A stretch of DNA of 64,000 nt from Flavobacterium sp. CF108 (GTDB lineage Bacteria > Bacteroidota > Bacteroidia > Flavobacteriales > Flavobacteriaceae): positions 473,350-537,349 of the forward strand of contig NZ_FQWW01000005.1 of the NCBI RefSeq assembly GCF_900129795.1. The letters are read 5' to 3'. A program made the position numbers and the translations under genes. This document shows, in pieces, positions 42,453 through 51,414 of the stretch (position 1 is the first letter of the stretch; each line of letters opens with the position of its first letter). The notes below the pieces were generated by a model. The model made no database searches. It saw only the letters and a program-made list of their open reading frames with translations, and was not told the origin of the DNA.

Positions 42453-42983
42453 ATGGCAAGCAGTTTCGTTAACATTAAAGAAATTGGTTTTTGGGCAAAA
42501 GATGCATTTATTGAAGCTATGCAATTATGCTTAATAAATGAAATTGAAACCCAAAAACTCGACTCAATAGAATGGATTAATGAATTCAAAACTGAATTGG
42601 CCATACAATCATTACCTATTATATTTGGAGGAATGTCAATGGAACTTGAAGAGTTCATTACTACTGATGAAAGAAAAGCTCAAATAATTGAATTGATTGA
42701 TATAATAATTGAAAAAATTGTATCAACCGACAAATATATAACAGGTTCTAATTTATATGAAATGAGAAAAAGAGCTATAAATATAATTTGCGAAAGTGGA
42801 AAATTGGACTTTAATGATTCAAAAGAATTTGAAAAAGCAGTTAATAGCTCAGGATGGGAATTATCACTTGAATTATCAAAAGTTAAAGATAGGTATCAGC
42901 ATTCATTTAAACTTTTAAGATTGTTAGTTAATGGAGAAATGAAGACAACAGCTTCTTCGCCGGAAACTTATTGGAATTATTAA
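42453..42983 (+). CDS. Uncharacterised soluble protein
   Basis: A 176-aa, acidic, helical protein with no signal or membrane segment. No family recognised. It stands among genes resembling immunity proteins, on the opposite strand to them. Confidence 0.6.
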   Translation: MASSFVNIKEIGFWAKDAFIEAMQLCLINEIETQKLDSIEWINEFKTELAIQSLPIIFGGMSMELEEFITTDERKAQIIELIDIIIEKIVSTDKYITGSNLYEMRKRAINIICESGKLDFNDSKEFEKAVNSSGWELSLELSKVKDRYQHSFKLLRLLVNGEMKTTASSPETYWNY

Positions 42984-42993
42984 AACAGTATTA

Positions 42994-43479
42994 CTATAAA
43001 TTAGGATCGTATTTAATTTGTTTGAAATGTTTATTTTCAATTTCTAATCGAAAACCAAAATCATTTTGAATATGATCATGCAAAAGGATTTCAGTATTAA
43101 AATCATCATTTTTATCAATACATATAGAAAAATCAAAAATACTTAATCCATCAAACCAATCTTCTCCAGCATTTGGAAGCTTATGCCTAAAATTTTCCTT
43201 ATTGTAAAAATTAAGTAATTCTTCTTTTACTTCTCCTAGCCATAAAATATATTCTATTACTTTTTCTAATAAATATTTATCTGGCTCTTTTTCTGAAAAA
43301 ATAAAAAAGGCTTCATCATTACCCCATACATCTTCATTGGGAAAATTTTTATCAAAGAGAATAATTTTTTTAATTTTTTCAGAAATTTTAATACCGTAAC
43401 CATTATCAATATCTTTTGAGACAATAAAATCTTCAATATATAATTTCATTGATATTTTTTTATTTTTCTCAATTTTCAT
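42994..43479 (-). CDS. Uncharacterised protein, paralogue of the 263-aa protein (short form)
   Basis: A 161-aa protein matching the C-terminal part of the 263-aa protein at 44597-45388 (IEDFIVSK, KISEKIKKIILFDKNFPNEDVWG, EYILWLGEVKEELLNFYN, NWFDGL, DDFNTEILLHDHIQNDFGFRLEIEN). The start may be the ATG at 43449 (MKLYIEDF). It lacks the N-terminal helical region of the other. No family recognised; a pair of small conserved proteins of this kind near immunity-like genes suggests an immunity role, but this is inference. Confidence 0.6.
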   Translation of the reverse strand: MKIEKNKKISMKLYIEDFIVSKDIDNGYGIKISEKIKKIILFDKNFPNEDVWGNDEAFFIFSEKEPDKYLLEKVIEYILWLGEVKEELLNFYNKENFRHKLPNAGEDWFDGLSIFDFSICIDKNDDFNTEILLHDHIQNDFGFRLEIENKHFKQIKYDPNL

Positions 43480-43677
43480 TTTATCTCAGTGTTATTAGGA
43501 CTAATTAATCAGTATTTGGTTAAGCTAACATAGAAAAAACCAACTCTTACAGGAGTTTTTATAACTTCTTTTTTCTATCGGATGTTTATTAAATGAATCA
43601 AAAACCGCAAGAAATAGAACGATTTCTATTCTCTTTAACCATTTCCAGTTTATTAGAATTTGCATTAATAAAATACT

Positions 43678-43715
43678 CCTGCTGGTGCGAGCGTCTCACT
43701 CGTGTTTTTTTTATG
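43678..43715. repeat. REP-like element (GCGAGCGTCTCACTCG type), half
   Basis: CTGCTGGTGCGAGCGTCTCA followed by CTCGTG and T's. Matches the reverse complement of 44529-44556 and the two arms at 47011-47075. Confidence 0.75.
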
Positions 43716-43750
43716 CTTATTTTTGAGTTAATTTTATTTGTATCGGTATT

Positions 43751-44440
43751 TTAAAATCCTAATTTTTGTTTTATAAGTTTCCACAATGTTTTCATTATGC
43801 CTGTTTCTTCTTTTGAATAATAAACTTCTGTAATTTCGTCCTTGAAAATTTCGCCAGTAAAAAATTTGTTTCCCGAATCATCAAATCCTGAATTTATATC
43901 GTCATTTTTTTTCTGATAGTAACTTCTTTGAACTTCATAAAAATCAACTCGGTTTCCCCATTTTTCATAAACCGATTTACAGCCATCATAACTCCTTAAA
44001 TAATCTCTGTAATTATGATCTATTTTTATATCCAATAAAATATCTCCTCTATTTTTCTCATAATTATCTTCAAAATCATCAATGTTTTCAGGAGTTATTA
44101 TACCATCTGTACTCCAAACCGAATCCTTTATAAAGACATTCTCAACAATAGCAAACTCATAGTGATTAATTGGCATCATTCCGAAATCTGAGCTATGAAA
44201 AGCGATATAGTTTTCAATACCAAGCTCGTAAGCCAATTTCACAAAACTAAACTCATCTTTATAATCCAGTACTTCATATTTCTTTTTATCAAGAGCCATT
44301 GTTATTAATTCCCCAAACAGATATCCTGTCGGGTTGTAGATTGGTAGATATATAACTCCTTCTTTAACAAAATGTGGAATTGCTTCTGGAATTTCTAAAT
44401 TATTTTCTTTAAAGATTAATAGCGATATATCTTGAGACAT
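43751..44440 (-). CDS. Uncharacterised 229-aa protein
   Basis: Acidic soluble protein. No family recognised; PIYNPTGYLFGELITMALDKKKYEV and HYEFAIVENVFIKDSVWSTDG look like a compact alpha/beta domain. Lies between the two paralogues, in the same orientation, with repeat elements on each side. Confidence 0.6.
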   Translation of the reverse strand: MSQDISLLIFKENNLEIPEAIPHFVKEGVIYLPIYNPTGYLFGELITMALDKKKYEVLDYKDEFSFVKLAYELGIENYIAFHSSDFGMMPINHYEFAIVENVFIKDSVWSTDGIITPENIDDFEDNYEKNRGDILLDIKIDHNYRDYLRSYDGCKSVYEKWGNRVDFYEVQRSYYQKKNDDINSGFDDSGNKFFTGEIFKDEITEVYYSKEETGIMKTLWKLIKQKLGF

Positions 44441-44528
44441 AAATTTTTGAATGTATTTATTTTAATGGTTTGAAAAGTCAAATCAAAATATAATTTATAA
44501 TGATAGTTTATCCATTTTTCACGGTTAT

Positions 44529-44556
44529 ACACGAGCGAGATGCTCGCGCCAGTATG
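44529..44556. repeat. REP-like element (GCGAGCGTCTCACTCG type), opposite orientation
   Basis: ACACGAGCGAGATGCTCGCG then CCAGTATG, the reverse complement of the 43678 copy with a few changes. Confidence 0.75.
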
Positions 44557-44596
44557 TGTTTCCCTTTTACGCACTTATCCATTATCTATATTTTTT

Positions 44597-45388
44597 TTAT
44601 AAAATCGGATCATATTCTATTTGTTTAACAATAAAATTTTCAATTTTTAACCGAAAACCATAATCATTTTGGAGATAATCATGCAAAATAATTTGAGTAT
44701 CAAAATTATCATTTTCATCAATGCTAATATAAAAATCAGAAACTTTTAAACCATCAAACCAATTTGTTGAAACATTACGAAGTTTATCTCTAAAATCAGC
44801 CCCATTATAAAAATCAAGTATTTCATCTTTTACCTGTCCCAACCATATTATATACTCACTTAATAATAACAAAATATAGAGATCCGGCTTTTTATCTGAA
44901 AAAATAAAACATGCTTCATCTCCCCATACAGCTTCATTCGGCACATTCTTATTTAAAATAACTATGTTTTTAATTTTCTCAGAAATTTTAATATCATAAC
45001 TCCCACTATTAGTTTGAGAAATAACGAAATCTTCAATTATTAACTTTGTAGGGTCTTTTTTTATCTTAGAATCACGCAAATCTCTATAAATTTTAACATT
45101 CCAAATATCTCGACCATCTATTTCTGATTTTAATTCTTTTAATTCTGCTATTTGCATCATATTCATGTTGCTTTTTTCTAAACTTTTATCAATAATTTTA
45201 GAAGCAAATATGTTACTCCCTACCATATTATAAATCTTGGCTAGAATAAATTCTTCTTCAAAAGTTGGCTTCTTCACATCCTCTAAAAAATAGATGATAT
45301 CATATAGTTCTTCAACACTTTTTTCGGAACCATTTGATTTTAAAAACTCAGCTTTAGCATCAATAAATTCTTTTGCTATCTCTTTCAT
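44597..45388 (-). CDS. Uncharacterised protein, paralogue of the 161-aa protein (long form)
   Basis: A 263-aa protein. Residues 1-105 are helical, TPR-like; residues 106-263 are the domain shared with the 161-aa protein (VWGDEACFIFSDKKPDLYILL, QVKDEILDFYNGADFR, NWFDGLKVSDFYISIDENDNFDTQIILHDYLQNDYGFRLKIEN). No family recognised. Confidence 0.65.
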   Translation of the reverse strand: MKEIAKEFIDAKAEFLKSNGSEKSVEELYDIIYFLEDVKKPTFEEEFILAKIYNMVGSNIFASKIIDKSLEKSNMNMMQIAELKELKSEIDGRDIWNVKIYRDLRDSKIKKDPTKLIIEDFVISQTNSGSYDIKISEKIKNIVILNKNVPNEAVWGDEACFIFSDKKPDLYILLLLSEYIIWLGQVKDEILDFYNGADFRDKLRNVSTNWFDGLKVSDFYISIDENDNFDTQIILHDYLQNDYGFRLKIENFIVKQIEYDPIL

Positions 45389-45397
45389 TGATTTTAT

Positions 45398-46285
45398 TTA
45401 AACAATATTAAGCTTATACCCTTTTCCGCGTATAACAACAATTTGGACATTCGGATCATATTCCAGTTTTTTTCTAAGTTTCGATATGAACATATCCAGA
45501 CTACGGCCCACAATAACACCTTCATCTTCCCATATTTCTTTTTGCAGTCGGCTTCTCTCTATCGTTTCGTTAGGAGACAATGCAAAAATGAGCAATAAAC
45601 GGGTTTCCGTTCCGGTGAGGTCTAATGTTTTTTCATTTATGATCAGCTTACGGTTCTTCGCATCAAATGCCACCGAGCCTAAAGTGAACCAACTAGTAGA
45701 ATCATTAGGTAAAGTTACTTTCGGCTTAGCATGTCTAAAAAAAACAAATCCAACAAACGCTAAAAATGACAGGCCGCCGACCAAAAAACATGTATTCTTT
45801 GCTGTATAAATACCCAATGGTTTAAATTTGATATTAATCATGTAACATGCTTTGGGCTGCTTTCTTCCTTTACATGGTACAATATCATCTTTCTTATTTT
45901 CTGATATAGCATATCCATAAGCTACATTGGTATTTCCACAGTTCACTACGTTAACAACATAATCACGTGCGAGTGGATCTTGGGTTAACAAACGATGCGT
46001 AATATTCACTAAAGAGTCCGTTTGAAAAGTAAAATCATTCTCGAACCTGATCTGATACTCATTTTCAGCAATCTTTTTTATGGGAAGAACCCTTGATGTA
46101 TTGTCTCCCGATTGTAAAAGTAGTTCATGTCCGATTCTGCGGAGCAAAATTTCCCTTCTTGCAATAGCAAAGTCTTCACTATCAGCCCTACTGAAAGCTA
46201 TGCAGATTACTGATATAAACAAAAGCAATATTAATCCAAAGATGTACTTGCCTTTTCCAGATAGGGGATTTCGACTATAATGCAT
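45398..46285 (-). CDS. Membrane-bound winged-helix (OmpR-type) regulator
   Basis: A 295-aa protein with an N-terminal membrane segment (about residues 12-30), a periplasmic sensor part with two cysteines, a second membrane segment (about 163-181) and a C-terminal OmpR/PhoB winged helix (GSVAFDAKNRKLIINEKTLDLTGTETRLLLIF...RSRLQKEIWEDEGVIVGRSLDMFISKLRKKLEYDPNVQIVVIRGKGYKL). It reads like a ToxR-type one-component regulator with order reversed: sensor first, DNA-binding last. The gene upstream on the other strand encodes a secreted protein, probable target. Confidence 0.87.
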   Translation of the reverse strand: MHYSRNPLSGKGKYIFGLILLLFISVICIAFSRADSEDFAIARREILLRRIGHELLLQSGDNTSRVLPIKKIAENEYQIRFENDFTFQTDSLVNITHRLLTQDPLARDYVVNVVNCGNTNVAYGYAISENKKDDIVPCKGRKQPKACYMINIKFKPLGIYTAKNTCFLVGGLSFLAFVGFVFFRHAKPKVTLPNDSTSWFTLGSVAFDAKNRKLIINEKTLDLTGTETRLLLIFALSPNETIERSRLQKEIWEDEGVIVGRSLDMFISKLRKKLEYDPNVQIVVIRGKGYKLNIV

Positions 46286-46465
46286 AGTGTCAAGTTTTTA
46301 TTTACAAAGTTTACATTTTTATTTACAATCTAAACTCCTCAGGCTGAAATATATCAAAGTAATTTTGCTACAACAGCTTTAAAGATTGTGAAAAATAAAA
46401 AGAATGCCTTACATGAACAAGATTTATCAGTAGATAGATCTATTTTAATTAAACCTATAAAAAAT

Positions 46466-46993
46466 ATGAAAAAAATCATTTATGCGGTAATCTTACCGCT
46501 GGTTGTAGTAAGTGGATTAGTGTTTGCAAATTGCGAAATTAAAAATGAAACTCCTAAAAAACCAATTTCAAAGACACTCTCTATTGCTGAAAGGAAAGCC
46601 AAATTGAAAAAATGGGAAGCAACCCCTGATGGTGTAAAGTTCAAAAACTGGGAAATGTCTCCCCAAGGTAAAAAAGTGCTTGCCGGCGCTGCTAAAATAA
46701 GCAAGCATACCAATATGGAGGCTGTTATAACGTCTCTTTCTCTTCCGCCAGGATCACTATTGGGCTTCGGAGTGATGGCCAGGATTGATGGTGAAGATTA
46801 TATTCTAAGATTTGAGCCGGAAAAGTCCCAACTTCAGCAATTGTACAGCCTGAAAGTTAACGACACAATAATTTTAAAAAGCAATGGTGTGTCATACGCG
46901 CCCAAGTATTCCTATCCAATAATATCGGGCAGCTATGTAGAACGAGATAATAAAGTAATTTTTAAACGTATCCCTCGCAAAGGCGGCTGTTAA
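46466..46993 (+). CDS. Exported hypothetical protein divergent from the regulator
   Basis: A 175-aa protein with a signal peptide (KKIIYAVILPLVVVSGLVFANC). I chose the ATG at 46466 because upstream residues are charged and would precede the signal. WEATPDGVKFKNWEMSPQGKKV is a duplicated short motif (P-x-G-x-K). The remaining region looks beta-rich with no known family. Likely co-regulated with the divergent regulator. Confidence 0.65.
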   Translation: MKKIIYAVILPLVVVSGLVFANCEIKNETPKKPISKTLSIAERKAKLKKWEATPDGVKFKNWEMSPQGKKVLAGAAKISKHTNMEAVITSLSLPPGSLLGFGVMARIDGEDYILRFEPEKSQLQQLYSLKVNDTIILKSNGVSYAPKYSYPIISGSYVERDNKVIFKRIPRKGGC

Positions 46994-47010
46994 GAATAAA
47001 TTAATTAACC

Positions 47011-47075
47011 CTGCTGGCATGAACACCTCGTTCGTGAATACAGTTTATAAACAAGCGAGACGCTCATGCCAGCAG
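47011..47075. repeat. REP-like element, full inverted pair
   Basis: CTGCTGGCATGAACACCTCG... and CAAGCGAGACGCTCATGCCA GCAG arms form a 65-base palindrome; single halves occur at 43678 and 44529. Confidence 0.8.
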
Positions 47076-47077
47076 AT

Positions 47078-48076
47078 TTAATTATTTTTCTTCCATTTTT
47101 CACTAAATCTTAATTTCGCCAGCTTCTCATAAAGATTTTTTAAACCGTAAGTCCCAACCATCCCATAATCACTTATAGTTTTTACTTTACCATTACTAAA
47201 AGTTATTTTTAAATCTCCTGTTTCGTCATCGGTATGCATTACATAATATTCCTTATTTAAATTTTCAAAATCACAGTAGTTTAAATATTCTTCTAATTTG
47301 TCAAATTCAGTTTTACTAATCTTTGTCGAAAATATTCCTTCTTCTTTACCATAAGTAATTTTTTCATTTTCATTGAAGTTATAATATCGAGCATTAAATA
47401 CTGATAAGGAATCTCTGTTTAGCTTTAAATTATAAACCGGACAAGTACCAAAACAACCCGAAGTACTAAATTCAATTTTTGTAATTTTATTCTTTTTTGG
47501 ATTTTCATTGTATTCAATAAAATTTCCAAATTTGAAAGTTAAAACAGTTCTTAATTCTGAATAACTTTTCTTTTGCCAATCCACTAATTTTTTCTTGTAA
47601 ACAACTAAAAAAGGCTGAGAATCTATATATTCAACTTTTGGCACTATTGATTTTCCCCACTCTAAATCAATATTAAATATTTTGGTTTTATTTTTTCCAA
47701 AATTCATTACTACAATTGGCGAGAAACTACATGATTTTTCTCCTTCTCCATAACATGTATGATTATCTCCAATAGCGAGCAGGTCTGTGTAGCCATTATT
47801 ATCAAAATCAGCTTTTGTATAAAATGTTTTGACATTAAGTTTATTTGCTAAAATCTTATTAATGCTATCATTTTCATGATTTCTATTAAAATCCTGAAGG
47901 CTTTTTAATTTATATTTTTTGTAATTTGTATCAATTTTTTGAATGAATTTCTCTATTTCTAATTTAGTTTTTAAATTGTCTACTTCTGATTGAATAGTTT
48001 GCGTTTTGATGAATTCAGTTTGTTTTTTACATGATGCAAAAACAAATACAATTAAAAATAATTTTATGATTTTCAT
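47078..48076 (-). CDS. Lipoprotein with DUF6438-like domain
   Basis: A 332-aa lipoprotein; start set at 48076 so that the lipobox (IVFVFASCKK) follows a proper signal. The C-terminal half contains the pattern IEFSTSGCFGTCPVYNLKL...YNLKLNRDSLSVFNARYYNF..., typical of DUF6438. The N-terminal half has an FG-GAP-like piece (TKADFDNNGYTDLLAIGD). Outer-membrane or periplasmic; function unknown. Confidence 0.7.
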   Translation of the reverse strand: MKIIKLFLIVFVFASCKKQTEFIKTQTIQSEVDNLKTKLEIEKFIQKIDTNYKKYKLKSLQDFNRNHENDSINKILANKLNVKTFYTKADFDNNGYTDLLAIGDNHTCYGEGEKSCSFSPIVVMNFGKNKTKIFNIDLEWGKSIVPKVEYIDSQPFLVVYKKKLVDWQKKSYSELRTVLTFKFGNFIEYNENPKKNKITKIEFSTSGCFGTCPVYNLKLNRDSLSVFNARYYNFNENEKITYGKEEGIFSTKISKTEFDKLEEYLNYCDFENLNKEYYVMHTDDETGDLKITFSNGKVKTISDYGMVGTYGLKNLYEKLAKLRFSEKWKKNN

Positions 48077-48352
48077 TTTAAGTTTTTTAATGGCTTTTAT
48101 ACAATATTCCAAAAAACATATGAGCAATTCCAATGTTTTTTGTTCATTCGATAAAACTAAAGAAACTTAGTCATTCATTGGCGATTCTTTTGTAATTATT
48201 TTTTGAGGTTTTCAACTAAGGTTCCTAGCCGTTTCATCTTAAACAACTTCTAAAACCCTATAACAATTTTTAACTATATTTGACGTTGATTGTTTTATTT
48301 GGCAGCTTTTTTGCTGAAAAGAAAATCAAATCATCAAACCCAAATCTTAAAA

Positions 48353-49555
48353 ATGAAAACAAACCTAATAACTCTTTTATTTGTATTTGCTGTTATAAAT
48401 ACGTTTGGACAAACTCCAGCCGCGTCAAAAACTACCAATACTAATAATAAAACTTTACCGCCTAGTGACCAAGTCACGAATAAAGCTGTAAGCGGGCTTA
48501 AAAAAGTTCCTTTAGATGAAGCGTCAATTTTAATTTATGATTACGACGGTGCTCTTTTTTCATATGATTTAGAATCTGAACAAATTGGCTGGACTGTAAA
48601 AGCGACAAGTCCTTTTACTGAAATGTGCGCCAATAAAGTAACTATCTCTAATGGCGTTGTGTACATTCCGTTTATAAACGGTGAAATTGTTGCAGTAGAC
48701 AACCAAAGTGGTGATGTGTTTTGGAAATCAAGATTAGGAAATATCACAGATCAAATTGTTCTAAAAGATCAGGTTCCGGTTGTAAATAATGGAAAGCTGT
48801 ATATAACTGCTCAAAATCAAAACGGAAGCAGTAATATTTATGCCCTTGACACAAAAGATGGAAGTTTAGCATGGACTTACAAGCTGGATACTCCAACTAA
48901 TGACATTCCGATACTGTTTTTTAATAACAAAGTTTTTGTTCCAAGTGCGTCCAATTTATATGTCTTTGATGCCAATACAGGAAAAGTCCTTACTCAAAAA
49001 AGCTTTGACCAAAGCATGCACAGCAAACCTGTAACCGATGGTGAAAATGTATTTATAGCCAATGAAAAAGATGTACTTTTTGCGTTAACTCCAGATAAAC
49101 TAGACATTTTATGGCAATTTAAATTACCCGAAGATCAATATAATATTAAAGAACGCATCTTTACTAAAGACAAAAAATTATATTTTGCTGCACAAGGCAC
49201 AACAGTTTCTTCGGTATATGCGGTAGATTCAAAAACGGGAACTCAAATTTGGAAAAGGGATTTTCAAAATGATAATGTAGAATACATAACGGAGGACAGC
49301 GATAATATTTGGGGTTATACTAAAAAAGGAAGGCTTTTTCAGCTAGATATAAACAATGGTGAAATAGCATTTGAACTTAAATTAACAACGCAGCCTATTT
49401 CGAATATTGAATTTCCGGTTGATGATACTATATTTTATTATTGTGATGCCGGTTTAATTAAATTTGATTTAAGCACCAAAGATGAAGATTTATATTATAT
49501 GCGAACTTCCATTAAAGATGATGTTTATACCGCATTTCTAAAAATAATTAGATAA
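48353..49555 (+). CDS. PQQ-binding-like beta-propeller protein, exported
   Basis: A 400-aa protein with a signal peptide (ITLLFVFAVINTFGQ). Repeats such as VYIPFINGEIVAVDNQSGDVFWKSRLG, LYITAQNQNGSSNIYALDTKDGSLAWTYKL and LYVFDANTGKVL are PQQ-like propeller blades (about six or seven). Start at ATG 48353, upstream residues being unlike a signal. Such proteins are often scaffolds rather than PQQ enzymes. Terminator follows. Confidence 0.85.
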   Translation: MKTNLITLLFVFAVINTFGQTPAASKTTNTNNKTLPPSDQVTNKAVSGLKKVPLDEASILIYDYDGALFSYDLESEQIGWTVKATSPFTEMCANKVTISNGVVYIPFINGEIVAVDNQSGDVFWKSRLGNITDQIVLKDQVPVVNNGKLYITAQNQNGSSNIYALDTKDGSLAWTYKLDTPTNDIPILFFNNKVFVPSASNLYVFDANTGKVLTQKSFDQSMHSKPVTDGENVFIANEKDVLFALTPDKLDILWQFKLPEDQYNIKERIFTKDKKLYFAAQGTTVSSVYAVDSKTGTQIWKRDFQNDNVEYITEDSDNIWGYTKKGRLFQLDINNGEIAFELKLTTQPISNIEFPVDDTIFYYCDAGLIKFDLSTKDEDLYYMRTSIKDDVYTAFLKIIR

Positions 49556-49560
49556 AACAA

Positions 49561-49594
49561 AAAACTCCAAAGTCATTTGATTTTGGAGTTTTTC
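49561..49594 (+). terminator. Terminator after the propeller protein (identical to the tRNA-Val terminator)
   Basis: AAACTCCAAA and TTTTGGAGTTTTT around the loop GTCATTTGA, same sequence as 39349-39380. Confidence 0.8.
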
Positions 49595-49613
49595 ATTTAA
49601 AAAATGTTATTTA

Positions 49614-50384
49614 TTATTTCATTAGGCTGATGTTGGTTAAACCTCCATCTGATAAGATTTCGGTTCCCACTATAAAAGCTGAATCATCTGATGCCAGAAA
49701 TACAGCAGCGTTTCCAATGTCAGATGGAAGACCTTGTCTGCCTACAGGAGTAATATCTATCCACATTTGTTTTACAGCATCCAACTGTTCTTCCGGCACG
49801 ATTTTTCCAAATACAGGTGTGTCTATAGATCCGGGAGAAAGTGTATTAACACGTATTTTTCTTGGCAATAAATCTAATGATAACCCTTTTGCCAATGATA
49901 TAATTGCCGCTTTTGCAGCCGAATAAATAGCCATTCCCGGCACAGCCCTGTGTGCGGCACTCGACCCAATCAGTATTATTGATGCTCCATCATTTAAATA
50001 TGGAAGTGCTTTTTTAACGGTAAAATAGGAGCTTTTCAAATTCAAATCCATATATCGGTCATAACCTTCTTCGGTAATATTTTCGATATCAGCCATAGGA
50101 ACACCATCGACAATACCGCCGGCATTTACTACCAATACATCTATTTTTCCAAATTTATCATAAGTTTTTCTAAATATATTTTCTAAATCGCTGCTTTTGG
50201 TTACATCACCGGCAACACCTATAAAATCTGATTTTAAGGCCGCAACAGCATCGTTTAATGTTACTTCATTTCTTCCGGTTATAGTTCCAGAAGCTCCTTC
50301 GTTTTTAAATGCTTCGGCAATACCAAAACCTATTCCGCTATTACCTCCCGTAATTACGGCTACTTTATTTTTTAATTTGCTCAT
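49614..50384 (-). CDS. Short-chain dehydrogenase/reductase
   Basis: A 256-aa SDR with TGGNSGIGFGIAEAF, LVVNAGGIVDG, IGSSAAHRAVPGMAIYSAAKAA and PGSIDTPVF. Classical form. Divergent from an HxlR gene which likely controls it. Substrate unknown. Confidence 0.88.
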   Translation of the reverse strand: MSKLKNKVAVITGGNSGIGFGIAEAFKNEGASGTITGRNEVTLNDAVAALKSDFIGVAGDVTKSSDLENIFRKTYDKFGKIDVLVVNAGGIVDGVPMADIENITEEGYDRYMDLNLKSSYFTVKKALPYLNDGASIILIGSSAAHRAVPGMAIYSAAKAAIISLAKGLSLDLLPRKIRVNTLSPGSIDTPVFGKIVPEEQLDAVKQMWIDITPVGRQGLPSDIGNAAVFLASDDSAFIVGTEILSDGGLTNISLMK

Positions 50385-50440
50385 TTTTATAATATTAAAT
50401 TATGTTACTGATGCAAATTTATGTCAGTTTAATTTATTTT

Positions 50441-50487
50441 AGTAACTTTGTAACTAAAAGTAACAGTAACCTTGAAGTAACAAAGTA
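50441..50487. promoter_or_regulatory. GTAAC repeats in the SDR-HxlR intergenic region
   Basis: AGTAACTTTG (50441-50450) fits a -7 element (TAACTTTG), and further GTAAC boxes follow in the next 35 bases. Such direct repeats are candidate operator sites for the HxlR regulator. Confidence 0.45.
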
Positions 50488-50492
50488 ACCTT

Positions 50493-50846
50493 ATGGAATG
50501 TAATTTACGTGAGAAAGAGAAGCACAAAAAAGAGATGATGGCTGTGCAGGATTCAATGGATGTGTTGAGCGGAAAATGGAAAATATCTATTATTTCTTCT
50601 ATTTGTTATTATAACAAAAGAAGGTTCTCGGATATCTTAAATGATGTTGTTGGCATTTCAAACAAAATGCTGAGTAAGGAATTAAAAGAACTGGAAGTAA
50701 ATAAACTTATTAAAAGATTGGTTCTTGACTCACAGCCTGTAAGTGTTCATTATGTACTTACAGATCATGGAAAAACGCTGCAGACAATTATCAATAATTT
50801 GACTGATTGGGGTATTGAACATCGAAAAAAAATTATTGAGCAATAA
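50493..50846 (+). CDS. HxlR-family transcriptional regulator
   Basis: A 117-aa winged-helix protein: MDVLSGKWKISIISSICYYNKRRFSDILNDVVGISNKMLSKELKELEVNKLIKRL. Cys4 near the start occupies the place of the redox cysteine of HxlR proteins. Divergent from the SDR gene. Confidence 0.88.
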   Translation: MECNLREKEKHKKEMMAVQDSMDVLSGKWKISIISSICYYNKRRFSDILNDVVGISNKMLSKELKELEVNKLIKRLVLDSQPVSVHYVLTDHGKTLQTIINNLTDWGIEHRKKIIEQ

Positions 50847-50878
50847 TTTTGGAGGTTTTTTATTAGCTATCAGTATAA

Positions 50879-51007
50879 TCCCTACGGGATATTCTTTTAT
50901 TTGGCTCTTATACTTTTCTACCGATATTTAACTCCTAACGGAGTATTTCGGAGAAATTAAATATCGGTAAATAAATAATGACTACTAGATATTTGTCCCG
51001 TAGGGAC
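50879..51007. repeat. REP-like region (CCCTACGGG / ACCGATATTTAACTCC type)
   Basis: ATCCCTACGGGAT (about 50879), TACCGATATTT..AAATATCGGTA (50919-50969), and GTCCCGTAGGGAC (50995-51007) are three palindromes in one gap. The CCCTACGGG motif appears at both ends. Confidence 0.75.
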
Positions 51008-51022
51008 TAGACAAAATATAAA

Positions 51023-51352
51023 TTATTCAGGTTCTTTTAAATTAGCCAATTTAAAAACAAAATCACCCTCTTCTTTATAAAGTAATTGAACATCTTCTAT
51101 GTATTCCCATTTTATATTTATCATATAATTAATCAAATCTGATATACTCAAATAATTATATGCTCCAATTAAAACAGAAGCCTCAAAACCTTTAGAACCT
51201 CCATGCCAATTTTTTGGCAGATTTTTATCTTTAATAGATTTCACATTAAAAAAGAAATCTTTTTTATATTCAAATTGACTCAATTCATGAATTATTTTAT
51301 CTTCATCTTCTGAAGAGGAAAACAAAATAATAATATTAATGACATTACTCAT
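51023..51352 (-). CDS. Uncharacterised small protein
   Basis: A 109-aa soluble protein. No family recognised; INIIILFSSSEDEDKIIHELSQFEY looks like a beta-alpha start. Possibly an immunity-type protein. Confidence 0.5.
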   Translation of the reverse strand: MSNVINIIILFSSSEDEDKIIHELSQFEYKKDFFFNVKSIKDKNLPKNWHGGSKGFEASVLIGAYNYLSISDLINYMINIKWEYIEDVQLLYKEEGDFVFKLANLKEPE

Positions 51353-51414
51353 TTTCTATATTTCTTAATTGCTAATGTATAACTTATTGAATTGTTTTTA
51401 AAGAATCATAAACC

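Noticed and set aside
46388..46465. Upstream extension of the exported protein divergent from the winged-helix regulator
   Set aside because: It would put 26 polar residues before a clear signal peptide; ATG 46466 gives a standard signal.
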